Assembly: GCF_000002235.5 (NCBI RefSeq)
Contig: NW_022145613.1
Location: 13,975,383-14,039,382, forward strand
Source: Strongylocentrotus purpuratus
Lineage: Eukaryota > Echinodermata > Echinoidea > Camarodonta > Strongylocentrotidae
DNA length: 64,000 nucleotides
Reading direction: 5' to 3'
The notes under the pieces were generated by a model. It was not told the DNA's origin, did no database searches, and saw only the letters and a program-made list of their open reading frames with translations. Made by a program: the position numbers and the translations under genes. This document shows positions 12,010 through 23,900 of this stretch, one piece after another; within the stretch, counting starts at the first letter, position 1; each line of letters begins with the position of its first letter.

Positions 12010-15000
12010 AGGCCAGACGAGGAATTTTAACGAAGGCTTGCAGATCAGCTGAATACAAACACAACTCGCGAATGTTGGACAAACCAATTAAATGTAATGC
12101 TATCATCATCTTCCATGTTCAAGGATTTACGTAGCCTGGTTACCAGACAAAAATATTATTTTTCAATTTCGGAGGGATTTTTTGTGTGTGTCTACTCAAT
12201 GTTAACATCAAACTCTAGAAGAGTTACCTCTGAATAAAGAAATGATAATCCCTCCTCTTTTTAATTTGTATGTTCATAATGACGCCAGCTTGTTTATTTA
12301 TTTTGAAGGTAGGCCTACATCTATTAAATATCATTAATCGAGCAGTTAACTCCAAATCGAGTTATATCATCAAAAGAGAAATTACCATTCATGAGTACCT
12401 GGATAGATAACAATATATTTTCGTTGCCTTTCAAACGTGGAAATTAGGATTAATTTCGTTGCATCCTTGTTGATAAACAATTTACAGTTTACTGAATCTA
12501 TATGGTCCCAGCAGGGTAGTTTTGGTTCAAAATCTATATTCTACATATTTTAGAGAATAAAATGTTACTCACAATTATGTTAAAAAAAACTTCGCATCAT
12601 ACCTACTATATGCTCATGTTTGTGTTATCGGCCAATACATTTAAAAATGGAGTTCCCTAAGGATGTGTCATCGGTCCATTTCTCTTTATCTGCCTCACAT
12701 GATCGTATATTGCACATTTCTTTGGACACTCAACAAAGACATGGAAATAGTAAAAGCATGTGGAACCACCTCTTTACGAAAAAGATGTTCTTCCACATAG
12801 AACTATAAAAGGTGGATGAGTTGACTGGAAACAAAATCCGTTCTTCGTCCTCTCTTACGAGTTACGAGTTGCGAGTTGATACGAGCATTTTGAAATGATG
12901 TTAATCAGGATTTATGTGAGATAATTAGGAGTCGTCAAATTACTCGGGGACCACGGACGTTGCCTTGTCAGGAGCGTGCAAGCTAATGTAAGCTTAGCCA
13001 ATTAGCATCTGACATTATAGAATCTAAGATTACCAATTACAGTGGAGTAGATTCCTTGACAGGTGAGAAGTAATTTGTACGGTAGATATCCTGCCTTGAT
13101 CCAAAGAAACATAGGTTAAACATCGTTATCAGTGACCCTTTCTAGAGTATGGATATCATATACTTCTTTATCTCCTCCAGCTGCAATAGGTAGAGTGGGA
13201 CAATACATTCATCTGCGTGTGTAATCTTCGTAGAGATATGATTATGTCTCTGATTTCGAAGAATTTTCTACCTCCGGTATTTTCGTCTCCAATAACGTTC
13301 ATTCCTTTTCGGTATACATGTAGATATGCATAATTACGCAAATTAACTGTATTTCTTTCTCTCTGATTTAGTTATCGCGAAAAACAAATTACTTTTCTCC
13401 TTTACAATTTAGCTATAAAATGGGGTGAGGTCCGTGTATGCACTATATTTATATATAATCGAAGAACTTCTTTATTTATTTGTTGGTCTTCATAACTTCA
13501 TTTGATATCTCTTTAACTTCAGCGTATATCTCTATAACTTCTTTACAAAAAACAAAAATAAACTATTTTGTGTTCTTATCTACCTGAAGTTTCAAACATG
13601 TTCAGATTTTTTTTGTTTGTAATAATAATAATCAGTATCTAGCCTCGTCATTACGTTTAACCGTGGAGATGTGTCAGTTGATTTCTTTCTTTCATCACTC
13701 TTAAGATGAGAGATATGTCTATTAATGCTTGTTTTACATGGAAATTAAAATTCAAAGGAGTGGTAATAGTCAAAACTATTTGCTTGATTAATTGGTTTTT
13801 CGACCCAGGTGAGGTAAATGGGTACCTGGCAGGAATTTATTCCTTGAAATGGTGGAGCGCTGTAATGTCAGCGGTAATAATTAATGCGCCTCGGAATAGA
13901 ATTTCTAGATAGACGGCGCTATAGAAATGCCTATAATTATTAATATAGTTGATAATTTTTGCTCTACGCTCAGATACAAAAGTAACGGCCGTAACTTTAT
14001 GCGAATCTATTTACAGAAACCCGGGAATTCACAACACATTTAGCAATTGATTTTCTTGATTAGTTTGCTATCCATAATACTTCAGTTGTGATTTGAGATT
14101 AAAAAACTTGCAATAATAAGAAGGTGTCGTTCTATTTTAATCCAAGTCATTACAGGACAAAGCGAATAATGAAGTACCTCCAAAGAAGCCCTGGAATATT
14201 AATAGGGTGTAACCACGATCATGACACCATCACGAAGCGGCAAAAAACAAATCGCCGGAAAGAAAATTGACGAGGTGTATAATCTCCGCGACAGTATGTC
14301 TACAGACACTCAGTGGTATAATGAGCAAAAACTGGGGGCGCCAAAAAAAGTATAATTTACAAAAAAGTGAGGGAAAACCCCGGAAAATCATGTCATTTCA
14401 CTAACATTTGCAAATCACTGGTATCGAATAAGAAATAAAACACGTTTGAATTTTTGTGGGGCAACTACCCCCCCCCCCCCCTCCAATCAGTATGCCAGTG
14501 CAGACACTTTGTCGTGGTGTAATGGATGACAAGCTTTTAAGGGTCACCCGCACTTGTGATGTCCTGCAGCGAGACATCAATCGTCATTGCCGCCATGTAC
14601 CCAAGAGGGGAAATGGAGACTCTCACGTGTCGCGATCATTAGCAGTTAACATTAATAGCCTAAGGGACGATTAAATCTTGACACAGAAGAAGATTTGAAC
14701 GAAAGCAGAAAAATCAGAGATATAGATCGGTGAAGTTCTGTTTCTGTAGGTCTCAGAAAACAATTTTCACTTTAAACTTTCAACCAACAAACAGAATTAT
14801 CACTTAAAGTTAATGAGCAACGTTTTGCAGTGCCTGGGGCGTGGATGAAATAATAAAGTGATAATTCAAGTGAACATATTATCTAAAGGACACACAAAAT
14901 GAATCCGATATTTTGATTTATGTGATACGGTAGCTATGAAGAACACACTTAAATGAAATTACCAGATGTCAGGCCGTTAATGAGACCAAACATGATTTAT

Positions 15001-16660
15001 ACATTAACCAGATTTCAACGCTTCATTTCCAGCCACTATGTATATCACCGCCTAATTAAGTTCCGTGATTCGCAGGTCATTATAGAATGCCCCATCGAAC
15101 ATAATGAACTGGGGGTATACGTATGACCTAGAATGGATAATAAGTTGTGACAAGGTATATCATATCTCCGGCTTGATTTACAGCACTTTTCCCATTTAGA
15201 AATCGTTCACGTTAACAGGTAGAATCGAAAAGCTTTAAACTTCCAAACCATTTTAGGAAAAAAGAGGAAGCTGTATTTTGGGATGTTCATGCAGTTGAAC
15301 AACATAATGCACGAAACGTATACATCATGATTGGACACTTTGTAGGCTACATTGTTAATAGACAGAACTTTATTTTTCTTCATCGGTTTATAGAGCACTG
15401 ATGGATTTAAAGACATATACTAATATGCTATTAGGAGCTTACGCTAAGGTAATGATAGAAACTTGATTAGCGGTGGTGTTGGGGTCAAGGTATAGTTAGA
15501 GATTCGATAACTGTTCGAAATTGACCCCGGACAGTAACCTGAGAATGGCTATCGTTTCTTCATGGTATTTCAATTTTCTTCAATATATGAACAAAATTTA
15601 TAAGGAAATCGCTGCGATTCATTATTTCATAATTTGCATAACATTTATCACAAGAAATATCCACAGCTACCAGTATAAATGTATTACATTTTTTAAATTG
15701 TTCAAGTTGAAATTGTTTAAGTGAACATGGTTGGCATTTCCGATACCTCAAAATTATAAGCAATGGCAGCATAAATGGGCTAGTCGCATGCAAAATGAAA
15801 ATGTGACCTTGCATACAATTGCGATTTCTTAGAAAAAATTGTATGTGTGTCTGAATTCCTGAGTACTCTTGGCCCAATAGCAAAAATATTGTCAGAGCGT
15901 TCGCTGTCTGAGTTAGTTGTCGGATTTCGTCTAAATTGACAATATAATACAATACCTCCCTTTGGGACGATTCTCGCATCCTATCAAGGCTTTGATTTCA
16001 TCCTATAAAAGCATTGTTTTCGACGTAATGCTCGCGTCACGAACGACCACGATTGTCTTAATCTGAATAGAAATACATCAAGTTTCTTGGAAAAGGAAAT
16101 AACGTAGTCCTTTGTGCATTACTGCAAGGCTTTCGCATTAATAGTTGTAAGTCTATCTGGATGACGTACCTTAATATAGACACCTGTTATGGTGTTTAGA
16201 TTATGGGGAAAAGCAATTTTTTTTGTCATGACATCTTATATCTTGCATGAAGTATATATCTTGAGAGTGGATACAACTGGAAGTTTCTGCAACGGACACG
16301 TAGCGTATAGTTCGTCGCAAGCCTAAATAAATAAGACGAAACGTTATTGAAACAATTAAATTAATTGTTAGTGTACAATTTTTTAATTATTTTTAATATA
16401 GCTGTTGAGGAGTTGCTATTATCTCTGGAAATATCTCGAAACTACGATTAGAGTATGTGAAATCTAGAATTTGACATTCTTATTGTTAAGTAAGATATGT
16501 TCATCTGAACTCTTAAAAAAACATTTCTTTATTGTCATTATACTTTTTGAGCAAATATCGATTTAATCGAAATTTCGAATGATCGTACAAATCTGAAATG
16601 GCAACAAATATTTCATCTATCAAGCGACTATAATAAATACTATAATATATCTGGAGTCTG
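12010..16660. other. No gene seen
   Basis: About 4.6 kb of AT-rich sequence without recognisable exons or complete mobile elements. It contains a poly-C run of 14 at 14468-14481. A 139-codon minus-strand frame at 15560-15979 has no domain, no codon bias different from the surroundings and no splice or promoter context. Confidence 0.4.
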
Positions 16661-16663
16661 GTA

Positions 16664-17156
16664 CTTAAAGTAACCACACGAAGAATCAAAAGTCTTTTGA
16701 ATTGATGCAAAACTCATATCATTGCGAAGGGGAAGCCTTGCCGATCAAATACAACAACTCTTCTGTTCAAAATATGTTTGAGGCCCGCAGTAATCAACTC
16801 TCAAAAATGTTAGTTTTGAGATCCAGATTTTCTGCCTTCAGCGGTCCTGTGTAGAGCGTCAATATTTGTGACGTCACATACGGGACACGGCTGGCTAGCT
16901 GCATACTGCTACATGGCACTGAGCTGTTCGTCCAGAGTGTGACGTCACTATTTAGAGCTCGCTACGATTGTGTGTTTGACTTACGTTCAGGGGGTCTATA
17001 AGGAGGGTCTTGAAAATTGCATTTTACGCCTTTCTATGATATCTGTATAATTTCTCAGCAAATTGTTCGTGTTTTTCAAGAGAAAATCTTTCCATCCATA
17101 TGTAATTTGTTCTAATTATGAGTTGTTAGTAAATTTTCTTTGTGTAGCTCCTTTAA
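16664..17156. mobile_element. Possible TTAA-flanked MITE
   Basis: TTAA at 16664-16667 is followed by AGTAACCACACGAAG, and TTAA at 17153-17156 is preceded by the complement of AGGAGCTACACAAAG. The two ends match at about 11 of 15 positions. The size and TTAA flanks fit a piggyBac-like nonautonomous element, but the interior shows little inverted symmetry. Confidence 0.3.
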
Positions 17157-17752
17157 GAAATCAATGTTAAATGCGCAAACTTTCTACCTACGGAGCGGCA
17201 GGTTGATGTACCTGTCAGACAATTCGAATGGCTCTCAGGCGCGGGAAGAACTTGTAATCTGACTTCGGAACATACACCTGTTCTTTCAGAGTATGAAGTA
17301 ACGTAATACCCATCACAGGTGTGAGACCCAATACCACAAATGGATGTTGAAAATAGGATTACCAACTTCATCTCAATCGAAGTAATACCAACTGTTGGAA
17401 TCTCGAAAACAAAAATGGCCCGCGGCGAGTTCATCTTCTTTCTTGTATTCTTGTTTTTTTACTCTATCTCGTCTGTATTTATAAGGCAATACGAGAAAAT
17501 TCGGTAAACAATGGATTAAAGACACAATCTGGCTCTACATACAGTTTTATATTACTTGCAGTATTGTCATTTTTGTTTTTGTCTACGTCTCATGTTGAAA
17601 TTCGAAAACATGATAAGCTCCAACTGAAGCAATTTTTTTCTAGAAGTTTATTGATGGCGTTGTTGATATATTTTGTGGTTTTAACTTGATAAGCCAGTAG
17701 TATTTAAGCCACCCACCCGCACTGAATCTCTCTTCATTTCTCACTGTTATTT

Positions 17753-17785
<33 letters not shown>

Positions 17786-19235
17786 TTTCTCTCTCTCTTT
17801 ATTTATCTCTCTTTTGCACACAACTGTTTGAGTTCATGACATTTTTAAAAGGGCACTTCAATTTTAATAGTCGACGTCATAAAAGAAAAGACATGTCCCC
17901 GGTCTCTATCACAAATTCAGAAACTCCATACGAATGGCCTGAAGAAACGCCCTTTCAGCGGAAATTGAGTAATGTTAAAGGTGAACATGCAAATTCAGGA
18001 CCGTTGGGTGATGTATTCATCTAAGAGAGTGTTCTTTTTTGCGAATGCTGTTAATCGCACATCCATTAAAGTATTGATCAATACTACATGTATATGAAAA
18101 TTGACACCGCAGCAACTTTTAAGCATGATTCTAATGATTACAATATTCATGTGGATTGATTTTGCAAAATATCTCACAACCACCATAATGACTGTTGGAT
18201 ATGAGGCATCATTTTTATTGCATTGTTATCTACGCCAATCAAGCCTTGTCATCAATTTGTTTTATTTATTTCATTACGGTGTTGCAAACAACCTGTCTTC
18301 ATCCGCAAGACTGTTTCTCGGCAATTCCGACTTTTTTTCCCCCCTCATCTTCACACCGAGGTGGTTTATGTCACACAATGGTCATCTTATATATTTACAT
18401 CAATTTACATTTAAAACAGTATATAAAAGACAAAAGTAATTAAATGAATGTTTATAACCTTAATATTTCTTGAATAATTTCTTTGTGTTTCGTTGATAAA
18501 ACACTTTGCTTATTTGCTTTATGATAACGCGGGAAAACTATTGAGAGTAACTCTCTTAAATATAATGATTGTCACATTACCTACCCTCAATCAGGCTATT
18601 AAGTCTGAACTGTATATTTTACTTTTCGTACGAGTTTACATTCATACGCTGGGTCAAAGAATGCGCCAGTCACGTGATACTTTACGTCAGCAAATTACAC
18701 ATCAAATGCAAGAAGAGGCGTCATTTGCAGACGCAGGAAGATGAAATTGTAAACTTTCACAATGGTTAGAGAATAACTCTCGTAAATATATTTGCATTTC
18801 TCCCTTAATTTATGTTAGTGGAAATACAAACACAATATTGACTGACTTCTGTTTGCTGAAATACGAACAAAATATTGACCGATTTCTGTCCCATCTTTGA
18901 TGATACATTTCCCAGAAAATCACTTCCGGGATCGGATCGCGTGAACATTTGGCGGTTTAAATTTAGATGCAGGGAACATTCTTTTTTTGGTAATGTTTGA
19001 TTTCCTCCTTTCTGATTTTTACAAAGGTATTCACGCATCGTCACGGTTTTTTATTCTTTATTCATCGTACGCCTAAAAACATGCACATGTTGTAGAAATA
19101 ATGGCTTTTACAACCCTTCCTTTTTTTCAAAGTTTACGACAAGCTACAAACTAATCTAAAGAGTTCAACTGCAATAATTCACATTATAATCGGAATTTAT
19201 TTCATGAGTTTGTTTACACCACATTTCGACATCAG
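17157..19235. other. No gene seen; upstream region of the 19.3-kb gene start
   Basis: Contains a (TC)n microsatellite at 17759-17812. The last kilobase would include any promoter of the gene starting at 19301, but no clear TATA box was seen. A CACGTGATAC word near 18673 contains an E-box (CACGTG). Open frames near 17153-17434 (minus) and 17836-18024 (plus) are not recognised. Confidence 0.35.
17759..17812 (+). repeat. (TC)n microsatellite
   Basis: An almost pure TC dinucleotide run broken by a few extra T bases. Confidence 0.9.
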
Positions 19236-19300
19236 CTGCTGTTTTTAATTTCTTAACTACCGAAGCAGAACGACCGGTTTACGACATAACGACCGTCACC

Positions 19301-19386
19301 ATGACCGCACCTAACGTTCCACGGGAGCCCGGCTCTTCGCCGTCTATCGACCGGCTGAGCTCGGCGAGTATCAATGACGGTGTGCG
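19301..19386 (+). CDS. First coding exon, unknown Ser/Pro-rich protein
   Basis: The start ATG sits in a strong Kozak context (GTCACCATGA) and opens a frame of 28 codons plus two bases. The frame ends in GTGCG before GTAAGA, a near-consensus splice donor. The peptide begins MTAPNVPREPGSSPSIDR and continues with a Ser/Ala/Asp-rich stretch, typical of a disordered cytosolic N terminus. There is no signal peptide. The exon is GC- and CpG-rich against an AT-rich background, which supports coding function. The exon ends in phase 2, whereas the next good exon (23676-23900) is open only in phase 0, so they do not join directly. The 5' UTR boundary was not found and I do not recognise the family. Confidence 0.6.
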
Positions 19387-19611
19387 GTAAGAATATAAGA
19401 CAAGAGAGAACAATAGGTACTTCTCTTGAGATAGAATGACACTTCAGTGCCGGTTGGTATCAGAATTAAGCCTTCTTAAAGTAGATTTCTAGTAATTATC
19501 CTGAGAGATTGTTGTGTTATACGATATTTCTTCCATCCGTATCGGAAACGTGACGGAAGTTGGCGCATTAGTGTGCGAGTCCCTAAGCGAATAATATTAT
19601 CGTCTACTTTT

Positions 19612-19800
19612 CTCTCTCTCTCTCTCTCTCTCACACACTCTTTCTTTCTCTCTCTCTCTCTCTGTTTACTTCAATCAATCTTTCTCCTCCGTAATTCTTT
19701 TTTCGTCAACCTCCGTCTGCTTTATTTTTCGTTCTGATTCTCTACCTCTCCCTACCATTTCCATTCTCTCTCTCTCTCTCTCTCTCCCTCTTTCTTTCCG
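19612..19800 (+). repeat. (TC)n microsatellites in intron
   Basis: Two TC-rich runs at about 19612-19662 and 19766-19800 are separated by a mixed pyrimidine stretch. Confidence 0.85.
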
Positions 19801-20998
19801 TCACTTTTCACATTATTGTCTTTATATATTTCCTTATCTGTGCGATATTTTATAATTATGTATAATATTCCTACCAAAGTTATAAGTATCTTTTATCTGT
19901 GTTCCCTCTTTTTATATTTATAATTATATGAGCATTTCTCTCATTATGTTGTTTATACATAATGATCAGACATCTCACACGTCATTTGCTGAAAATGTAC
20001 CTCATTAATATTATGTACTATATTTCCAGGCAAGGCAATGAGAGTTAGAGTCCTCAGTTAAAAGTAGTATCCAAGTGAGAAACTTTTAACATTATCCTTT
20101 TCTTTCTCTTTCCGACTTGTCTAATACTGATATGAACTTAGTATTATTTCGTTTCAACGATTTTTTTTTTCAAGACACAATTTCTTTGAAAAAAAAATCT
20201 TCGTTGTAATCATAATAACATACTTTCGTAATGCAGAAGAGTGGGGATCCACTTTTTTAGGAGTCATGTTTAGGATCGTAATTTGTTTTAGTTGAATCCA
20301 TCCAAAATAACAGTGAAATCTAAACCAAACTGTTGGTTGAATCATTTTCTTTAGATTGAGTTTCCTCAAATTGTGGATTCATATACATTCAGAGATTTCG
20401 ATGAAAGCAATGTTTGAGGATAAAGCAATTTTCCCCTCTCTCTCTCTCTCTCTCTCTCTCCCTCTAGCTCTCTTCGACTTGTCTAACACTGATGTGAACT
20501 TAGTATCTCTACGATTTTTTAACAATATCTAATATATCCTTAATGCAGGGAAGCGCTAATCTCTATTTAGAAGTCACATTAGGGATCATTTCCTTTTCAA
20601 GTTGAATCTACTCTAAATTAGTATTTCAATCACTCTTTTCCCAGTGGTTCCCCCTAATTTTGCCCAATAGCGTTGAAACCACTCGTTTAAGATTGGATTG
20701 CACTCAAAAGAAAGTGATCCTTTAGAAAACTGCCCTACAAAGCCGATTTTTCACTCCCTTACAGTCTGATAACCAAAGTTCGCAGATCAGGGACGCAAAT
20801 CGGTGTCACATAGCTACTCATTCCAGTGTGAGTAAAAAAAGAAAGAAAGACAGATTCAAACTATTGGTTGAATGAATCATTCTCTTCAGAGTGAATTTCA
20901 CTCCAAAAAAGTGATCCATAATATAACTCCTAAAATAACATTTAGAGATTTCGGTTAAAACAATGTTTGTGCAATTAAGCCACATATTCCCCTTTCGC

Positions 20999-21000
20999 TA

Positions 21001-21081
<81 letters not shown>

Positions 21082-21083
21082 AG
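20999..21083 (+). repeat. (TC)n microsatellite
   Basis: A long CT dinucleotide tract with interspersed CTTT units, at a boundary between tandem copies. Confidence 0.9.
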
Positions 21084-21167
21084 CTCTAGTCTACTTGTCT
21101 AACACTGATGTGAACTTAGTATCTCTACGATTTTTTTAACAATATCTAATAATTATATCCTTAACAG

Positions 21168-21213
21168 AGTTCGTGGACGCAAATCGATGTCACCATCAAA
21201 GCTACTCTCTCCA
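21168..21213 (+). CDS. Hypothetical cassette exon joining the 19.3- and 23.7-kb exons
   Basis: After TTAACAG, 46 bases stay open in the phase left by the 19301 exon. They read GTT CGT GGA CGC and on to CTC TCT CCA before GTGTGA, and return the frame to phase 0, as the 23676 exon requires. The peptide is basic and Ser-rich. Against it: the acceptor lacks a strong pyrimidine tract, the donor is weak, and the stretch lies inside a tandem repeat whose sister copy is not clearly an exon. It is listed only because it solves the frame conflict. Confidence 0.15.
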
Positions 21214-22218
21214 GTGTGAGTCACACAAAAACAAAAACAAATCAGATTCAATTCAATATCGTTGCAATTGGTACATAAAGATTTAGTCCAATATATTAAA
21301 ATCCGGCCACGGAGAGCAACTTTGCTTCTGCCAAAGGATAGAGTGAGATTGGTGATCAACGCAAGGTTTGGTTGAATAGTAGTCTCAATTCCAAATGAAT
21401 GCTTTCGCACATGGTGATGGCAACTTCTTTACATCATCCTTCCCTAAATTGGGCAAAGGCCACTTTTTCATGCTTTTTGGAAGTGACCAGTGCTCTGTCA
21501 TCCTTGTTTGAGTTTTGATAAACAACCTATTAAATTAAAGATGGCATTGTTAACTATCATACAATTATAATACATAATTATCAGCAAGTTTACTTACTAT
21601 TTAAGATATTGAATGCGTGTTTCTTTTTTGTTGACCTCCTCTGTATAGGGAGACTGCTGCGATATCTATCCCGTCGACCTTGCATACACATAAAACATTG
21701 CCACGCAACAACATACATTATTAATTGCAAGGATACAGAGAAACAAGAGAGAAAGCTATAGATCATCCTTCCTACGGACGTATCTGAAATAAAATGATAT
21801 GCCACTTTAGCGAAGACGCCTTCCTGTTTGCAAAATCTCTAATGGAAAATCTGCCATTTTAATGGGATATTGATGACCTAAGGGTTGTGTAATGCTTGAG
21901 GTATCCTCAACTCTTTGTTGTGTAGGTCTTAAGGGGCAATATGCAAAGGGTGAACATAATGCGTGGGCTTTGACATAACAATGAGTTAAGGATAGGGGTT
22001 AATTGAAACACGGCGTGGTGATAATACAAGCCACAAGCGTGTTGACTTGTCCTCGGTCGGTTAAGACATTTGAAATCTAAGACTGGGTGTTTTTAAGTCG
22101 GTCAAAGCCACATGGCTGAGCCTCCTTCTTCAATGTTATTTTTGATACCCTGATTGTAGGACATGTCGTGTATCGGTGATAATTTCTTCGTGGCCAGTCT
22201 CTGTAACAGAGTTTTTAA

Positions 22219-22300
22219 CTTTAACCCTAGACCCAACACGGTACCTTACCCTAACCCTGAACCTAACCGAAAACCTAATCTACACCTTTAGCCCAACCCT
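22219..22300 (+). repeat. Degenerate telomere-like CCCTAA repeat
   Basis: Words such as TAACCCTAGACCC, TTACCCTAACCCTGAACC and AACCTAATC follow one another for about 80 bases. This fits a decayed interstitial (CCCTAA)n, the metazoan telomere motif read on the C-rich strand. The repeat is imperfect and lies in an intron. Confidence 0.5.
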
Positions 22301-22966
22301 GTATAAATTTGGCCTGCGCCAATTCCGCCGGAGCAAATTCCGGATCACTGTGTACGGACACTACTTCATACACCAATCTGCCCATGACGATTGTGTTTTG
22401 GATTAGAAGAATGCATTCCTCTCTCCTCGCCCTTTTTTCGTCATTATTTTGATGTCTCAACAAAAAAAGAATTTGTTCATCCGAAGATGTTTGATGTCTT
22501 TCAGTCATCCCAAGAACTAAGGACTAGCTTCGATTTGCAGTTTACAGTTCTGATATCCCCAAAACAAGATTCTGAAACTGACAGTTGCTTCCGTGTGTAT
22601 TTACATATCTTTACGACATTGTTTTTTTGGCCCATAAATATCTCCAGGGTTGTAAAATGATAAAAGAAAATGTATCTCAGTGCCGCCTTTTTTTTTTAAC
22701 GACAAGCGTAAGTTGATACTAAAAACACCCCCACCAGTTCAAGTGCCTGAAGATGATAGCAAAAACGCATCAATGGTTGTCTAAGGGATGGGTTTTGGGT
22801 AGATGAAGGTTATGTGCAAGCGATATGATCCACCTCGTTCCCAACGAGGGGGGGGGGGGTATTATTGTTTACTTGAACATGGACTGAGGTACATGACATT
22901 TTTCTTGTTTGACACATACTCGGAATTATATTGAGAAGAATCATTCTTCGAAAATATTAGTATTTC

Positions 22967-22971
<5 letters not shown>

Positions 22972-23001
<30 letters not shown>
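22972..23001 (+). repeat. (TC)n microsatellite
   Basis: A nearly pure CT dinucleotide run of about 30 bases. Confidence 0.9.
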
Positions 23002-23002
<1 letters not shown>

Positions 23003-23249
23003 ACGAAGTGTCTTTTCGCATTTTAATCATTAAAATTAGATAAGGTATCCCCACTCCTGCATATGTCTTCCCTTTTAGCTATGCTCAATATCTCTTACAA
23101 TTTTTCCTATCCTTATTTGCTTGTACCTACAAATACTTCTGTCTGTCCTTCTTACCCCATCAGGACTCCCCAAACATAGACCATCACACATTCCCAACAC
23201 AAACAACTCTATCTATACCTTATTCATCCACTCCGTCTTATACACAAAC

Positions 23250-23373
23250 ACAACACACACGCACACGCGCGCAAACACCCACACACACATACACAACATA
23301 ATTATCTTTCCCTATCTTTCTTCCCCCTTACTCTGTCATTCCCTCTCTTTCTCGCTCGTTCCCTCATTTTTTC

Positions 23374-23416
<43 letters not shown>

Positions 23417-23599
23417 ATCTCTTCTTTATCCGATATCTCTGTTGTCTCTTCCCTCTTCTCTATCACCCTCCCCTTCTACTTCTATTCTGTTCTTCCCTTT
23501 TATTTTTTTATTTTCTCTCCACTTTCTTCTCTCTGTATCTCTGTCTCTTTCTCTCCCTTTCCCCTCCCCCCCCCCCCTCTCTCTCTCTCTCTCTCCCCC

Positions 23600-23632
<33 letters not shown>

Positions 23633-23640
23633 ACTCTTCT
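23250..23640 (+). repeat. (CA)n then long pyrimidine/(TC)n tract
   Basis: A short CACA-rich patch with CGCG interruptions is followed by about 330 bases of almost pure C and T, including long (TC)n runs and a C10 run near 23568. It ends just before the splice acceptor at 23675. Its apparent 174-codon open frame (Ser/Leu/Pro/Phe only) is a product of the repeat. Confidence 0.85.
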
Positions 23641-23675
23641 CCTAAATCACCACTCCGTCTTCCGCTTCCGCGCAG

Positions 23676-23900
23676 CGAACGTCGATCACGACGCGAGAGG
23701 AGCCGTTTCCTCACGTAATCAACCACCACTTCACCGCAGATCCCAACGGCTCATCACGCCCCAGCGCCACCGATGTCGCTGGTGGAACGATGTCGAGGGC
23801 TTCAAGTGATTCATGCGACTCCCTGGATGCCTGGCGTCTCGAAAGTCAAGAGGGCTTTGCCTATGATCCTATTCAATTCCATATTTTCACAATGCTCGCA
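23676..23900 (+). CDS. Second coding exon, unknown Ser-rich protein
   Basis: Preceded by a pyrimidine-rich tract and CGCGCAG, and followed by GTGAGT, this 225-base exon is open for exactly 75 codons in phase 0 at both ends. It is GC- and CpG-rich. The peptide starts RTSITTREEPFPHVINHHF, passes through a Ser/Thr/Gly-rich centre with SRASSDSCDSLDAW, and ends FAYDPIQFHIFTMLA. The last segment looks like the start of a folded region; the rest looks disordered and has Ser/Asp-rich sites of a type often phosphorylated. No family was recognised. It very likely belongs to the same gene as the 19301 exon (same strand, same composition), but the phases differ and a missing exon is implied. Later exons were not located. 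Confidence 0.62.

Larger units (their letters stand above)
20090..21420 (+). repeat. Three diverged tandem copies within the intron
   Basis: The phrase CGACTTGTCTAAYACTGAT with its flanks recurs at about 20115, 20477 and 21091, each just after a pyrimidine or (TC)n tract. Later words recur in the same order: RTCCTTAAYGCAG/TTAACAG, GGACGCAAATCG, CCAGTGTGAGT, GGTTGAATSAWTCA and AGAGATTTCG. Spacing is about 360 and 615 bases. The unit has no long frame, so this is a local segmental tandem duplication with unequal decay. Confidence 0.7.
19387..23675 (+). other. Intron of about 4.3 kb, filled with repeats
   Basis: Runs from the GTAAGA donor to an acceptor in C/T-rich sequence ending CTTCCGCGCAG. 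It contains several (TC)n tracts, a three-copy tandem repeat, a telomere-like patch, a G12 run at 22848-22859 and a long pyrimidine stretch before the acceptor. A small exon may lie within it to repair the reading frame. Confidence 0.5.

Noticed and set aside
15560-15979. 139-codon minus-strand frame
   Set aside because: No domain, no splice or promoter context, and AT-rich composition equal to the flanks.
17153-17434. 93-codon minus-strand frame with several Cys and a possible signal-like MKLVILFSTSICG start
   Set aside because: Starts internally, overlaps a likely repeat end and has no homolog that I recognise. Secreted-peptide reading cannot be supported.
22505-22600. Exon-like frame after CTTTCAG (SSQELRTSFDLQF)
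   Set aside because: Cannot be read in the phase left by the 19301 exon (stop after a few codons) and has no clear donor.
23121-23645. 174-codon Ser/Leu/Pro-rich frame
   Set aside because: Produced by a pyrimidine-rich intron tract. The real exon begins after it at 23676.
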